64,000 nt of DNA, from NCBI GenBank assembly GCA_039707465.1, contig CM077646.1:76036715-76100714 (forward strand), given 5' to 3'. The translations under genes and the position numbers were made by a program. The stretch is from Rhabdophis nuchalis (Eukaryota; Chordata; Lepidosauria; Squamata; Natricidae). This document shows positions 13,301 through 22,561 of the stretch, one piece after another; positions within the stretch are counted from its first letter, which is position 1, and each line of letters starts with the position of its first letter. Below the pieces are notes generated by a model. That model was not told the DNA's origin. It did no database searches and was given only the letters and a program-made list of their open reading frames with translations.

Positions 13301-13863
13301 GAGACAACTGGGCTTTCTGGTTTTTCTTTGAAGTCATTTCACTGCTTCCCATCTTCCTTTCCACACCATCCAGTCAGAGCTGAAGAAGCTTCTTGGATGA
13401 GAAGCGAAACGTCTTCAAAGGAAAACCAGAAAATCCACTTGCTTCTTGAAAAAAAGCACCTTTGGGACAACCTAGAGAAAAACCTGCAGCTGAAGCTGTC
13501 CAGCTCCTGGCCTGGACTAGGGCAGCCGGCATTCCTACCCAGCAAGCCTCAACATCACTACGCACGGCGTTGTTTTTGCAAGGCTGATAAAAAAAGACAC
13601 ACACACAGACACACACACCGCACAACCAACCGAGCTCAGAATACTTGCCACGCGAAAGGGACGGGCTCCCAAGGCGGGCAGAGCTAGGCAGGAGCAGCTC
13701 TGGCAAGCCTTTGGGAAAGCCACACCAGGCTTTAAAGAGGGATGATCGCTGCGGTTGGAGGGCAGAGGAGTTCGCCTCCTCCCGCCCGCTCTCACTCCAA
13801 ACGACGAAGTCACCCAAGAACGTGGCACTGCTGAGGGGCTTCGCTTCCTTACCCCAGATTCAT
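1216..13863 (-). CDS. CCDC66: CCDC66 5' part, eight exons (coiled-coil domain containing 66)
   Basis: The product is a coiled-coil microtubule-associated protein of centrosomes, centriolar satellites and primary cilia; mutants of the family cause retinal degeneration (known of the family). Exons placed by reading the minus strand: 13863-13853, 9086-9022, 6857-6832, 6100-5659, 4640-4490, 3814-3714, 1850-1780, 1389-1216. Each inner junction has AG before and GT after, and all phases fit (11, 65, 26, 442, 151, 101, 71 and 174 nt), giving 347 codons without a stop. The peptide starts MNLGDGLKLETE and contains GHILKS, NLVCLTQEQLEQIL, WKPADIFSTLGERE and ELDEQVALKKK, all hallmarks of CCDC66. The rest of the gene, including most of the coiled coil, lies left of the window. 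ERC2 is the divergent neighbour. Identity is firm; exons 7 and 8 are less certain than exons 1-6. Confidence 0.9.
1780..1850 (-). CDS. CCDC66: CCDC66 exon 7
   Basis: Encodes DEQVALKKKLKETLEAESRY plus HQRQ, a charged helical segment that continues ELDEQ from exon 6 in phase. The acceptor follows TTTAAAG and the donor is GTAATT. DEQVALKKK is conserved. The residues after it differ from the mammalian sequence as I remember it, so the 3' boundary is inferred from phase. Confidence 0.75.
2049..2810. mobile_element. DNA-transposon-like repeat with CT-rich interior
   Basis: The left end ACCGTATTTTTCGGAGTTAT is the start of a known reptile-type element whose other end is its inverse. The body is closely similar to 22270-23304, sharing GTTTAGTTAGAG and TTCCTTCTCCAGCACATG. 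The interior from 2528 is (CTAC)n and (CT)n simple repeat, and the right inverted end is missing. It lies in CCDC66 intronic DNA. Confidence 0.6.
2811..3713. other. CCDC66 intron, nothing recognised
   Basis: AT-rich sequence between exon 7 and exon 6, apart from the CT-rich repeat edge. I see no conserved open frame, tRNA or clear repeat end. Confidence 0.6.
3714..3814 (-). CDS. CCDC66: CCDC66 exon 6
   Basis: A 101-nt exon with a CTTCACCAG acceptor and a GTACTG donor. It encodes MNSWKPADIFSTLGERESDK and then LLDAKKSQWKKEL. The WKPADIFSTLGERE stretch is one of the most conserved parts of the protein family, next to the segment that starts the coiled coil. Confidence 0.9.
3815..4489. other. 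CCDC66 intron, nothing recognised
   Basis: AT-rich intron between exons 6 and 5. The open frame near 4150-4398 has no family features and is probably chance. Confidence 0.6.
4490..4640 (-). CDS. CCDC66: CCDC66 exon 5
   Basis: The acceptor is TTCATTCAG. The sequence reads NTKTHDDQTSEEHVMGLLQK and continues to EISRHAEQKII. The donor is GTACGT; a second GT four bases on is a possible alternative, but the first keeps the phase with exon 6. Confidence 0.83.
4641..5658. other. CCDC66 intron, nothing recognised
   Basis: AT-rich intron between exons 5 and 4 with no repeat ends or conserved frames that I can support. Confidence 0.6.
5659..6100 (-). CDS. CCDC66: CCDC66 exon 4
   Basis: A 442-nt exon, residues about 35-181, between a CCATAG acceptor and a GTAAGA donor. 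It reads NKNKILKYTTRSKPNGHILKS near its start and LVCLTQEQLEQIL further on, both conserved in CCDC66. The middle is Lys/Ser/Asp-rich and looks disordered. An in-frame stop lies just upstream of the acceptor, which supports that boundary. The open frame continues briefly past the donor into Phe codons from an A/T run, which I treat as intron. Confidence 0.9.
6101..6831. other. CCDC66 intron, short GATA run only
   Basis: A brief CAGATAGATAGATA stretch near 6300 is the only pattern. The rest is AT-rich unique-looking intron. Confidence 0.55.
6832..6857 (-). CDS. CCDC66: CCDC66 exon 3 (26-nt micro-exon)
   Basis: A pyrimidine run ending in TTTCCTAG precedes it and a GTAAGT donor follows. With the last base of exon 2 it encodes VSTSKPGIR. 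Its length restores phase 0, which exon 4 requires, so it fills the exact gap between exons 2 and 4. Confidence 0.78.
6999..8000. mobile_element. TAGTCCTYGACTTA-family element split by a LINE insertion
   Basis: The left end CAGATAATCCTTGACTTGTA and right end AAGTTGAGGACTACTTG are inverted. The right half carries TTACAACTGTAATGGG, typical of the family. The left and right parts are separated by the insertion at 7082-7664. Confidence 0.6.
7082..7664 (-). mobile_element. Truncated LINE (L1-like) insertion with 15-bp TSD
   Basis: The 15-mer TGGTTTCATATTTCT occurs at 7067-7081 and again at 7665-7679, flanking 583 bp. The insert begins with a T-rich run on the plus strand, as a poly(A) tail does when the element lies on the minus strand. 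A 15-bp TSD with a poly(A) tail points to L1-type retrotransposition. No coding sequence is recognisable. Confidence 0.7.
8351..8471. mobile_element. hAT-type foldback MITE (121 bp)
   Basis: Ends CAGAGGTCCCCAAACC and GTTTGGGGACCTCTG are inverted, and the whole element folds on itself (GTGGACTTCAACTCCCA against its complement). Flanking CCTTATG and CCTTAAG suggest a decayed TSD. It lies in CCDC66 intron 2. Confidence 0.8.
8629..8761. repeat. Palindromic element, Penelope-like terminal repeat candidate
   Basis: The arms TGTGGGATCCTTGGTGC and GCACCAAGGATCCCACA are inverted. Inside, TTTTCTTGCAAATGTTTCAT faces ATGAAACATCTGCAAGAAAA. The minus strand holds GGTAATGAAAC after a GTTACC stem, as in the hammerhead-bearing repeats I know from Penelope-like elements. 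The assignment is from memory. Confidence 0.5.
9022..9086 (-). CDS. CCDC66: CCDC66 exon 2
   Basis: A 65-nt exon between a TTACAG acceptor and a GTATGA donor. It encodes DGLKLETEILDGKPRLIVAPC plus one base of the next codon. The segment matches the conserved CCDC66 N-terminus. Confidence 0.9.
9503..9690. mobile_element. hAT-type MITE (188 bp) with perfect TSD
   Basis: Ends CAGAGGTCTCATTCTC and GTTTGAGACCCCTG are inverted, and CCTTAAAC flanks both sides (9495-9502 and 9691-9698). A TATTAAT repeat lies inside. It sits between CCDC66 exons 1 and 2. Confidence 0.9.
10229..10692. mobile_element. hAT-type non-autonomous element (464 bp) with perfect TSD
   Basis: Ends CAGGGGTCCCCCAACC and GGTTGGGGACCCCTG are inverted. 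TTTTACAT flanks both sides (10221-10228, 10693-10700). The interior is strongly GC-rich (GGCCGCGGACCGGTGCCGG). The open frames on both strands here are chance frames in this GC-rich element, not genes. Confidence 0.93.
10701..11774. other. CCDC66 intron 1, unassigned
   Basis: Mixed composition. A G-rich stretch near 10800-11060 may be old repeat, but I recognise no ends or coding motifs. Confidence 0.5.
11775..12192 (+). pseudogene. RTE/BovB-type LINE 3' end, decayed
   Basis: Broken frames read YVGHVMRHPEKYS, then GRRRT, WLQNLRDWFGQ and VDKNRITNMIANMQ, the C-terminal signature of RTE-clade reverse transcriptases. Stops and frameshifts are present. A (GTA)n-like run at 12215-12242 follows it and could be its tail. 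The copy is 5'-truncated. Confidence 0.7.
12243..13220. other. CCDC66 intron 1, nothing recognised
   Basis: AT-rich intron. Short T runs and GTTGTT repeats only. Confidence 0.5.
13225..13480. repeat. Palindromic repeat, Penelope-like terminal repeat candidate (best copy)
   Basis: It starts CTATGGAGATTCTCAGTCAT and ends AGCACCTTTGGGACAACC, inverse of GGTTGTCCCAAAGGTGCT near its start. The middle contains GGATGAGAAGCGAAACGTC (13395-13413), a hammerhead-like core. Two more copies are at 42268-42411 and 56366-56530. A link to Penelope-like retroelements is from memory and unproven. Confidence 0.55.
13853..13863 (-). CDS. CCDC66: CCDC66 exon 1, coding part
   Basis: Eleven coding bases (ATG AAT CTG GG) end at a GTAAGG donor. 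They join the first base of exon 2 to make Met-Asn-Leu-Gly-Asp-Gly, the expected CCDC66 start. The ATG lies inside a CpG-rich block, as expected for a first exon. The 5' UTR continues to higher coordinates with an unknown start. Confidence 0.88.
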
Positions 13864-14127
13864 GGCTGCGTCTCTGCTCCGCGGAAGAGCGCAAAGAGCC
13901 CGTCTGCAAGGGCGGGTGGGCGGGCGGCGAGCAGCAGCGGCGGCGGCAGCAAGAGGCGCACGAACAGCACCCCCTCCCCACTCCTGGGCGGCTCTCGGCT
14001 TAATGTGTGTGTATGTCGGTTGCTGCCACCGCACAATGAAAGACGAGCTGATAGGCCTGCGGCTGCCCTGATTCTTTCACCAATGAGCTCCGCTCTCGCT
14101 TATCGGGTAGCGATCCCCGCCTGCGAA

Positions 14128-14147
14128 GCATTGTGGGAGTTGTAGTC
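14128..14147 (-). promoter_or_regulatory. ZNF143/THAP11-like promoter site
   Basis: The minus strand reads GACTACAACTCCCACAATGC, close to the ACTACAAYTCCCAGMATGC motif known for ZNF143/THAP11 at CpG promoters. It lies about 265-285 bp upstream of the CCDC66 ATG. The resemblance is seen directly; binding is inferred. Confidence 0.55.
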
Positions 14148-14310
14148 CAGGAGGACTTCGTTTTTCTCCCGCTGGCGCTTTGTGGAGCGGCGGGCGGAAG
14201 AGCCGATAGAAATGCTTTCCCGGCACGCTTTTCCGAAGCGGAGGCAAAACACCGCTGAGCGTTCCCGTTTTTCCTTTCTGAAAGGTCCTGTAGGCGTCAG
14301 GGTTGCTTCA

Positions 14311-14440
14311 GGACCATGTTTCTCAAATCTCAGCACCTTTAAGACGTGTGGGCTTCAACTCCCAGAACTCCCTCCCCCCCCCGCCCCCCAGCAAGCAATT
14401 CTGGGAGTTGAAGTCCACAATCTGGAGACACCCAGGTAGG
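14311..14440. mobile_element. hAT-type foldback MITE next to the CCDC66 promoter
   Basis: The arms GGGCTTCAACTCCCAGAA and TTCTGGGAGTTGAAGTCC are inverted around a C-rich loop. It belongs with the elements at 8351 and 57150. It lies just upstream of the CpG block, and its exact ends are unclear. Confidence 0.6.
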
Positions 14441-15517
14441 GGAAGGCTGATTTGGACCACCGGAGAAATTTCATTCCTGCGGTTTAGCTGCGGGGCATGG
14501 AGGAATTACACCATGAATTTAAAAAACAAACAAACCCAGAAGGCCTGACTAACCGGTGTTGGAACAAAAACAGAAAAGATTCAGACAACAGATTCTGGAA
14601 TTGTTCTGGAATTGTTTCCAATCTCTTAATGATAGTTCTATGTTTGGTCACATGACTGGAAAGGATGAAGTGCAGCCTTAGAGTGGAGAAATCAGCAACG
14701 TTCCAAACTGCTGGACAATTGACTTTCCATTAGGAAGTGTTGGGCATATTGTTTTAGGACTTTTTTTCCTTTCTTTGCTGACTCTGGTTGGATTGGCTGC
14801 ATTTTTCAACTTGAATTTTATTTTGCTGGTTTCTCCGCCACACCAATTTTGGCCCATTTCTTTTCAGATTTCCAAGAGTTATCCTGACCAGAGACAGGTA
14901 TATAGAATCCCAAAACTTGGAATAACTTTATTGCCACCTTGAATGTACCCTAATCGGTAGACATTAAAATGAAATTTCATTGCATATAGCTCTCAAAGTC
15001 TCCACCTCCAATATACACTACATAAACATGAATACATACATACGTACATACGTACGTATATTCTGTTGGAAGAAATGTCCATCTGGGTTGGTTTCCAAGT
15101 GGTGAGAAAGACTGGAAACATGGAGACTGCTCGGAAAGATGGTTTAGTGATGGACAGGACCATGTGGGTTTTGGGGGTCCTGGGCAAAAATGAGCACATG
15201 GGTGAGAGAGGGAGATTTATACCCTCGGTTGGGCTTTGAACTTGCTTCCTGTTTCTGTGGCAAGAAATGTATCCTGACTGGTTGTGAGACTCCCATGGAG
15301 CCATTGCAGGAGTAAGTTTGTAGGTTGTCTTGAGTCCTAGGCTTGGTTGGTAATGTAATCTTCCCAGGTGCCATGTGGTGAGATGGGTAGAGGGCTAATC
15401 CTATTATGTCCTGAGGGTGGGGGCTGCTTTCCAAAAGCATGTATCTCCTTTTCTCATTCAGGGAGGTATAATATTCTGCCTTTTAAATATTTCCTAGAAT
15501 ATTTCATTCTTCTAGGA
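14441..15517. other. Intergenic, unassigned
   Basis: The 15060-15440 part is G-rich on the plus strand and resembles an old repeat, but I cannot name it. A short (GTAC/GTAT)n run lies near 15040-15058. There is no credible gene. Confidence 0.45.
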
Positions 15518-15805
15518 CAGTGATGGCGAACCTTTTGTGGCTCGTGTGCCAAAAGTGGGGGGAACGCAGGGGGGGTTGTGCGCTGAATACTATGCGTGCA
15601 TGCCATGGCATGTGTATGTGCGCACAACCAGTGCCCCTCACTTTCGGCACTGTTTTCTCACTTCCGGTTTGCTTGTAGTGTCATTTTTTGCCCTCAGGAG
15701 CAGTCAGGGAAGCCTCCTGAGAGCTCCTGAAGGTGAAAAATGGCCTCAAAAGAAGGCCGATGTCAGCTGACAGGGCAAGCCTCGTGTGCCCTGAGAAATG
15801 GCTCC
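15518..15805. mobile_element. hAT-type element (family B), left part
   Basis: Starts CAGTGATGGCGAACCTTTTG and shares its body with 28417-28911 up to AAATGGCTCCG, then diverges. The right end is missing. Confidence 0.7.
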
Positions 15806-16025
15806 GGAGGGCCCGCCCACCTGCCCTTGCTCCTTACCGAACTTTTAAATCTTCAGCGCTTCTGCGCGCACGCGCAGCATTTACAGCACCTGCGCAACAC
15901 TCCGTCAAGCAGCTGGAACGTCACGGAGGCTTGCGGAAGCGTCGCAGGTAAGTATGACGCATGTGCACGCTGCGTGCATCCATGTGGGTGACGCCGGGGC
16001 CCACCACTGCACTGCAGCCACCAAA
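15806..16025. repeat. GC-rich MITE fragment
   Basis: CpG-rich segment (CTTCTGCGCGCACGCGCAG) like the interiors of nearby hAT-type elements. The GGTAAGTATG inside resembles a splice donor, but nothing supports an exon. Confidence 0.4.
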
Positions 16026-17540
16026 CCAAACAGTGATATGCAGTTTGTTAAGATGCTGTCAGTTGTGTCTGTAAAAAGTAGCCAGGGCAGAAGGAGAAAG
16101 ATGTGCTCTCCTCATCTGATGCGGGAAATGCAAATGCTAGTTTGCACACTTCACTAAGGATGACCTGTGGAGACACCGGCTTAGATTTTTAGTTATCTGC
16201 ATTCCCAGATGCTTAATACTGGTGACCACCTCTACAGTGACATCCTTGTTACTGAGTGGAGTTTGACTATGCTGGTTCTACCTAAAGTCTTCCCCTTACT
16301 TCACTGGGTGGGAAAGGATGCAGATAGTAAACTTTGAAGAATTAATATCTTTTCATATAAACTGATTACAGTAAAGCAGTTTATCTGATAAACATTTTTA
16401 TTTTATTTATTTGTATCCCACCTTTATTTATTTTTAAGGCATCTTAAGCAGTGTTTGGGTTTTATGCTCTACTTTAAAATGCTCAGTGACTGAAAATGTG
16501 GTTGAACTAATATGGCTGTACTGTTTGTGACTGATCTTGGCTGGTCTAAAAAACTAAGCAGGATAGACTATAGTTAGTACTTGGAGGGGACACAAACCAA
16601 GTAATATCAAGAAAATTACAGGGAAATCTCTGTGTAGTTTCAGCAATTGAGCTCAATTTCAAGGATGCTCTATGAAGGTTATTTTCCTCCTAAAATCCAT
16701 AGACATTGATTAACTTAATTATTTATTATATGTATACAATATTCTACATTTTTTCTGGGAAGTCAAGCTCAATGTGATTTGTACAGAGATCCCTCATTGT
16801 TTTATCCTTCAACATCCACCTGTGAGATTAATTGAACAAGGTTCAATCAGTGAGTTTCAGATAGAAATTTATGGTACTTCCATTCTAGTCCAACATCTTG
16901 ATCCCAACACCCCTAGTTCTACTTTACAAAGAGTACAGTATTAACAACTAAAATACACTTGAAAATAATGTTAATTCAAGAACAGAACTTACTTTTATTT
17001 GTCTAATGGTAAAATACTAGCTTCTTATCAATTTTATTTCAATCAGTAGATGGCAGAATAGTCATGTTTTGATATCTGTTCTATAGCTTAACAAAGAACA
17101 ATACAATAGTAACAATATTTCAGATTTGTGGATGTATGTTTAACTTAATAGCCACTGATACCCAGGCAGCTAAATAAATGGATTTTTTTAAATAAAGGAA
17201 GTAATACTATCCTGCAGTATATTTGTATGTGTGGGTTTGAGTGTGTAAAGTTACATTTGTGAAAAGAATGAATTTGTGTCCTTCCTCTCCAGCCGAAGGG
17301 AAGATATACACTGCATTCAATTTTGATTTTGAGGCTGACATAGTTTCCAGCCCCAGTGTCAATAAAGTAGGGAAGGCATAGCAGTGGAGACTCTGCTATT
17401 GATTTGAAAGCATTTCAAAAAGCAGTCCATGCCTTCTAGTTTTCTCTAACAGCTTTAAAAATGTGATTATTTCCTCAAGGATCACTGATGATTCCAGAGT
17501 TGGAGAATAATCATCAAATTCTACTCTCTCCTGGATGGTC
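16026..17540. other. Intergenic, nothing recognised
   Basis: AT-rich spacer. A TTATTTATTTGTATCCCACC stretch at about 16404-16423 may be a LINE tail remnant. Confidence 0.45.
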
Positions 17541-17640
17541 TTTGATATAAAACAGCAGTCCCCAACCTTTGTGGCTCTGTGGACTGACAGCAGCAGTGGT
17601 GGGAGGGACACAACCAAATCCTGTACATATGCAAATAGAA

Positions 17641-18191
17641 CAGGGGTGGGGTGTTAAACTCAAGGCCGAACCCGCCCTGCGGGGCGCTTAGATCTGGATC
17701 ACAGGACCGCCCTGGACATAGCCGACAGGCCTGAGGTGCCTCAACCAGTGGAAAAGGGGAGAGCTGCGATAGCCTCCTGCAGCCCTCTGCCCTCTGTTTT
17801 CACTCACAGAGGGCTACAGAAGGATTCCCTCCAGAGGTGGGTTCTTACTGGTTCAGCCCAGTTCATCTGAGTAGGTAGTAACTCAGCTGGCCACACCCCT
17901 GAACTGGTTCTATCAGTGGCTCTGTAGGTGCCGCCATCTTGTTTTTTGCTTCTGTGCATGCGCAGAAGCAATTTTTTTACTACTGTGCATGCGCATGTGA
18001 AGTGCATCCCTGAGCAAACTGGCAGTAACAGAAGCTGGAACCCACCCCTGATCTCTCCCATCCCTGCCTGGCCACCACACGTGCTCCTGACACAAGTGTC
18101 ATTTACCTGGCCACATCCACTTTAGCCACACCCCACCACATCAAATACAACCCTGATGTGGCCCTCAATGAAATAGAGTTTGACACCCCTG
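17641..18191. mobile_element. Middle hAT-type element (family A) of the nest
   Basis: Ends CAGGGGTGGGGTGTTAAAC and GTTTGACACCCCTG are inverted. Flanks AAATAGAA (17633-17640) and AAATAGAG (18192-18199) form the TSD. It holds the third element. Confidence 0.87.
17832..18050. mobile_element. Inner hAT-type element (family C) of the nest
   Basis: Ends CAGAGGTGGGTTCTTACTGG and GGAACCCACCCCTG are inverted. The flanks ATTCCCTC and ATCTCTCC are a poor TSD match. The interior has CATGCGCAGAAG inverted around its centre. Confidence 0.7.
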
Positions 18192-18324
18192 AAATAGAGC
18201 TTTGTACAGATGTCTGCCACTTGTTTGGCCCAATTTCCAAGGGGGTGCAGACCAGTACTAGTCCATGGACTGGAGATTGGGGACCATTGATATAAAGGAC
18301 ACGGTTCTGTTAATTGTATATGCA

Positions 18325-18490
18325 AGTATGTTCTCTGCAAAAGTTTAAGCAATCTTTGCTTACTGACCATTTGTGTAGCAACTATTCAAAGTTATGACAG
18401 TGCTGAAAAAAATAGCCATTGCCTTTATGGTCCATTTATAACCATTGCAGTGTTCCCTCCGTCATGTGATCACCATTATAGTCAGTATTC
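18325..18490 (+). mobile_element. TAGTCCTYGACTTA-family fragment
   Basis: TTGCTTACTGACCATTTGTG, AAGTTATGACAGTGCTGAAA and ATAACCATTGCAGTGTTCCC are body segments of the family also seen at 26483. Both ends are missing. Confidence 0.5.
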
Positions 18491-19660
18491 CTTGTCCTGC
18501 GCCTGACCTGTGGTTATTTTAATCTCCCCCCCCCCCCTTTTTTTTTCCAGAGCAGAAAGATTGCAGAGAGATTTCAAGAGAGCAAGCTGTTTGCCCTCCT
18601 AAAGATCGAAAACAGTCTGGGTTGGAAAGGTCGGAAATGATGGCTGAGCTATGCAAACACTGCAATACTCTTGAAATCTTTTCTTCAATCTGTTTCTGTG
18701 GGGAGAAGGGCAAATTTCCCCATTTTGAGAACCTTGCATGCCTATAAATACCTAGTAAATGAGAGTTTGAATTTCAAACCTTGGACAGATACAGAATCTA
18801 GGTTTCATGTTCAGGGCCACATTTCTCTCCCCCCCCCCCCCCTCAGAGTATGTCTCTTTTTATTCAATCAAGGCCTGTGCCAAAGTCTATAGAAGTTGTA
18901 AACAATTAACTCCTTAATTGTATTTTTCTATACGATAACATAAAATGAATTAGTTGTTAACAATAGAGTAGTGAGGTCTAAAACAGAATCGTTCTTTTAC
19001 TAATAAACACTTTTCAATTGCCTGGTCTTGAATATTAGGCAAAAGACATATGACATCAGTCAGACCGGGGTGGATTACCTTTGTGTACTAGGTTGCACAG
19101 CAGTATGGTCCCATCCATACAATATTACAATAACCTAAGCTGATAATTACCTTAGGAATTGTTGGAATGATCTCAGTTGGGATTTCCCAACCCCCTAAAT
19201 TCACCAATAAATCAAAAGAATAATCAATAGACATTTTTGGAGTGACATAAATATTCAACATTATGATCTCAAGATTTTTTTTTTTACTGAATTTAACAGC
19301 TAAGAAATCAGGTGAATTAGCATTAAGATTCTGTGCCCTTCAGGCCTAGTTCTTCTTTGATCAATATGGCCATTGTCCAGCCTTTCTGTTTTATTTTCCA
19401 TGCCTTGGTAGCCCAAATCCTAAAACCAGATATGAAAACATATTCTCTAGTTACAAGCCAAGGCTCCTATAATGGAATCAATCCAAAGTTGGGCAGAAAT
19501 CCAAATAGGTTTTTGTCACATAATTTGTTCTTTTGGCCGGTAGAGAGTAAGGGAGGTGACTTTGACAGAAATACACAAAAACTGTTATATAAGCAAACAG
19601 GGCTGAAACATTCTTGAAATCCTGGGAAGCGAGATAATATTCAGAAGCATGTATTTCCTC
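18491..19660. other. Intergenic, nothing recognised
   Basis: C and T runs at 18525-18547 and 18827-18842; otherwise AT-rich unique-looking DNA. Confidence 0.5.
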
Positions 19661-20030
19661 TGCTTGGTTGGGGTGTTTGTGACTGTAGTATACACCTATG
19701 GTAATATCGTTCTTTTTTTCCTTTTATATTAACCCAAATGCATTCAAGGAGGCTTTCATCCTTGATTTTATACATTTCTGTAGAGAAGTAGTAATTTCTT
19801 ACATATAATGCAACTGCATTTCTTCTTTTGTTAGGTCTTTTTCTTTTGAACATGTTCTATCCTTCTAGCAATACATTCCATTCATGACTTTCATCCCACC
19901 AAATTTCAAAATAGGCAACTATATCATACCTAGGATACTACTAGGGCCTCAAATTCACTCTGTTTGTTCCTCACACTCTGAGCACTAGTGTATAGTCCTT
20001 TATGGCTAATCATGAGTTTACTTCCCACAC
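19660..20030 (-). pseudogene. CR1 ORF2 endonuclease fragment, decayed
   Basis: The minus strand encodes FKRKRPNKRRNAVALYVRNY and LECIWVNIKG. These align with the same region of the intact CR1 ORF2 at 38.4-38.5 kb. Frameshifts and a missing glycine run mark it as old. Confidence 0.75.
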
Positions 20031-20439
20031 CTCCTACTTCATATCTTTTCAGTTTTGCTTCCTTCCACCCCACTCTACCTTCTTGTTTGATTGATTGTCT
20101 TGGGGTTTATGCTTGGGATTAGGTCCTAAAGATTGGCTACCCTCCTCTTCCAATTTTAGTTTGAAGCCCTCTGGATAAGCCAAATCAGGCAGATTTTCCA
20201 TGGCTTCCTCATGAGTGTGCCCAATAAACATATGCAACCTTTTTCCTTCTAGGAACTTCTAGCATCATCTTGTGATACCATCAGAGAGGGGTTGCATTGC
20301 AAGAGTGCATGCTTTTTTTGTCAGTCTGACCCTCTTTCCCTTTGCTGCAGATTCTAGTATCCTGACAACCTCTTTTAATTTTACTCATCTTTCTTTCTTA
20401 TAATAATTCTTTCATTTCTCCATAAACATTATCTTCTTA

Positions 20440-21140
<701 letters not shown>

Positions 21141-21840
21141 CACCATGTGCCACATTCTACAATGTGCCATGTCTTCTTCACCAGATGCAGGCCTTACTTT
21201 CCATCATTCAAATTGAAAGAATTTGTGTTTATTTGAAATACAGCAAAACTGGAATCAGTGTATATTGATGCATGAATCAAATTCAGTGCAGGTTCTCACA
21301 CTATGAGTTCAGATCCACAATGTACATTTTATCCTGCAACATCTGCTTCATTTATACTAATTGCAAATTGGTTGCAAGTATTTAGCTAAATTGCAACTAT
21401 CTCATTAAAAGAGAGGGTTTTTCCCCCTTGGGTTTTGCCTTCCAAGATTAGTGCTCATTATGTACAAAACTAGGCAGACTAAAAAATTTCCCATATTTAG
21501 CTCTTTTTCAGCTCCTGTTAACCCTTTAAATGTGCATGTATTTTCTTTATATAGGATGTAAGTAGGAAGACACAGCTATCTATTTTAGAGTGTATTTTGA
21601 GCATTTTTGTTATTTTTAATGTGACCTATTGCCACAGAGCCAATTTGGAACTAATTTGAAAAGTTCTCTCTGCTATTATTTACTTTTTAAATTGGCTTTT
21701 GAGGAGGAATTTTATCTTCAAAACATAGACGCAACAAGAAAAATACTTCTTTGCAAGGTGCAGTGGAATAATTAGCCTCAATACCTTCTAAATGTAGGAG
21801 AGGTTTTAGAAATTTTGGTGAAAGAGTTCATATTCTCAAT
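21141..21840. other. Intergenic, nothing recognised
   Basis: AT-rich spacer with no repeat ends or frames that I can support. Confidence 0.5.
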
Positions 21841-22064
21841 AGTTGCAGCATCTGGCATATGGAATAGCCTGTCTATAGAGTCAATCAACCACAATCCTCC
21901 TGGCCTTCCCGAAGTCTATAAAAACCAGGTTTTTCAGCCTGTGATTTTAAAATCATGAGTGAAAATCATGATAGCTTCAGTTCTTTATTACATTTATTGT
22001 AATATGCATTTATTACACTTGTTTATACTTGTATTTTATCATTCTGTATTGTGAACTATCTAGA
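21841..22064 (+). mobile_element. Old L2-like 3' fragment
   Basis: ATATGGAATAGCCTGTC (WNSL-like), CTATAAAAACCAGGTTTTTC and GTGAACTATCTAGAGCTG match the pattern of an L2 C-terminus and 3' UTR in broken frames. Confidence 0.45.
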
Positions 22065-22065
22065 G

Positions 22066-22269
22066 CTGTGATTGCGAACCTTTGGCACACGTGCCACAGG
22101 TGGCACGCAACGTCCTCTCTGTGGGCATGTGAGCCGTCGCCCTAGGTCAGCTCCACCATGCATGTGCGCGGGCCTCTTGCCGGCCAGCTGGTCGTTGGGT
22201 CTTTGCTGCACATGAGTGGGGCGTGGGGTGCATGCCTAAAATGGGGCCAGTAGCACTCTATAAGCCTCC
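22066..22269. mobile_element. hAT-type family B, left part
   Basis: CTGTGATTGCGAACCTTTGG, then CACACGTGCCACAGGTGGCA, is the family B left end. The copy passes into the next repeat without a right end. Confidence 0.65.
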
Positions 22270-22561
22270 ATAAGACTATGCGTGCAATATTTTTTTTACA
22301 GAAAATCACCCATTTTTGCAAAAAATGGGCTGGCTTTTTGCTCATTTTTGCCCCCCCCCCCAGGAGCACTCTGCAGGCCTCCCCAAGGCTATTCATGCCT
22401 TTTATCTGAAAAAAAATGGGCCCATTTTTGTGAAAAGCAGGCCGTTTTGAGGAGGTTTGCAGAATGCAAAAACTTTTTTTTCCTTTCAGAAAGCTATTTA
22501 GTTAGAGTGGTTGATGAGAATTACATTGATCAAGTGCTCTCTCAGCAGAAACAAAGTTTTA

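Larger units (their letters stand above)
13620..14310 (-). promoter_or_regulatory. CpG-rich promoter of CCDC66
   Basis: Base composition changes here from AT-rich to GC-rich with many CpG dinucleotides. The block surrounds and lies upstream of the CCDC66 start codon. It holds a CCAAT-type element (ACCAATGAG near 14080) and a ZNF143-like site at 14128-14147. No TATA box is obvious, as expected for a housekeeping CpG promoter. The transcription start is not fixed by the sequence. Confidence 0.75.
17553..18289. mobile_element. Outer hAT-type element of a three-deep nest
   Basis: Ends CAGCAGTCCCCAACC and GATTGGGGACCATTG are inverted. Flanks ATATAAAA (17545-17552) and ATATAAAG (18290-18297) are an 8-bp TSD with one mismatch. 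It is interrupted by the element at 17641-18191. Confidence 0.85.

Noticed and set aside
13535..14145. Open frames of 147-166 codons at the CpG island
   Set aside because: Arg/Ala/Ser/Pro-rich frames in overlapping registers on both strands are typical of CpG islands; only the 11-base CCDC66 start is supported.
15900..15960. Donor-like GCAGGTAAGTATG in GC-rich DNA, a possible exon
   Set aside because: It lies in a MITE fragment and no partner acceptor or conserved frame is visible.
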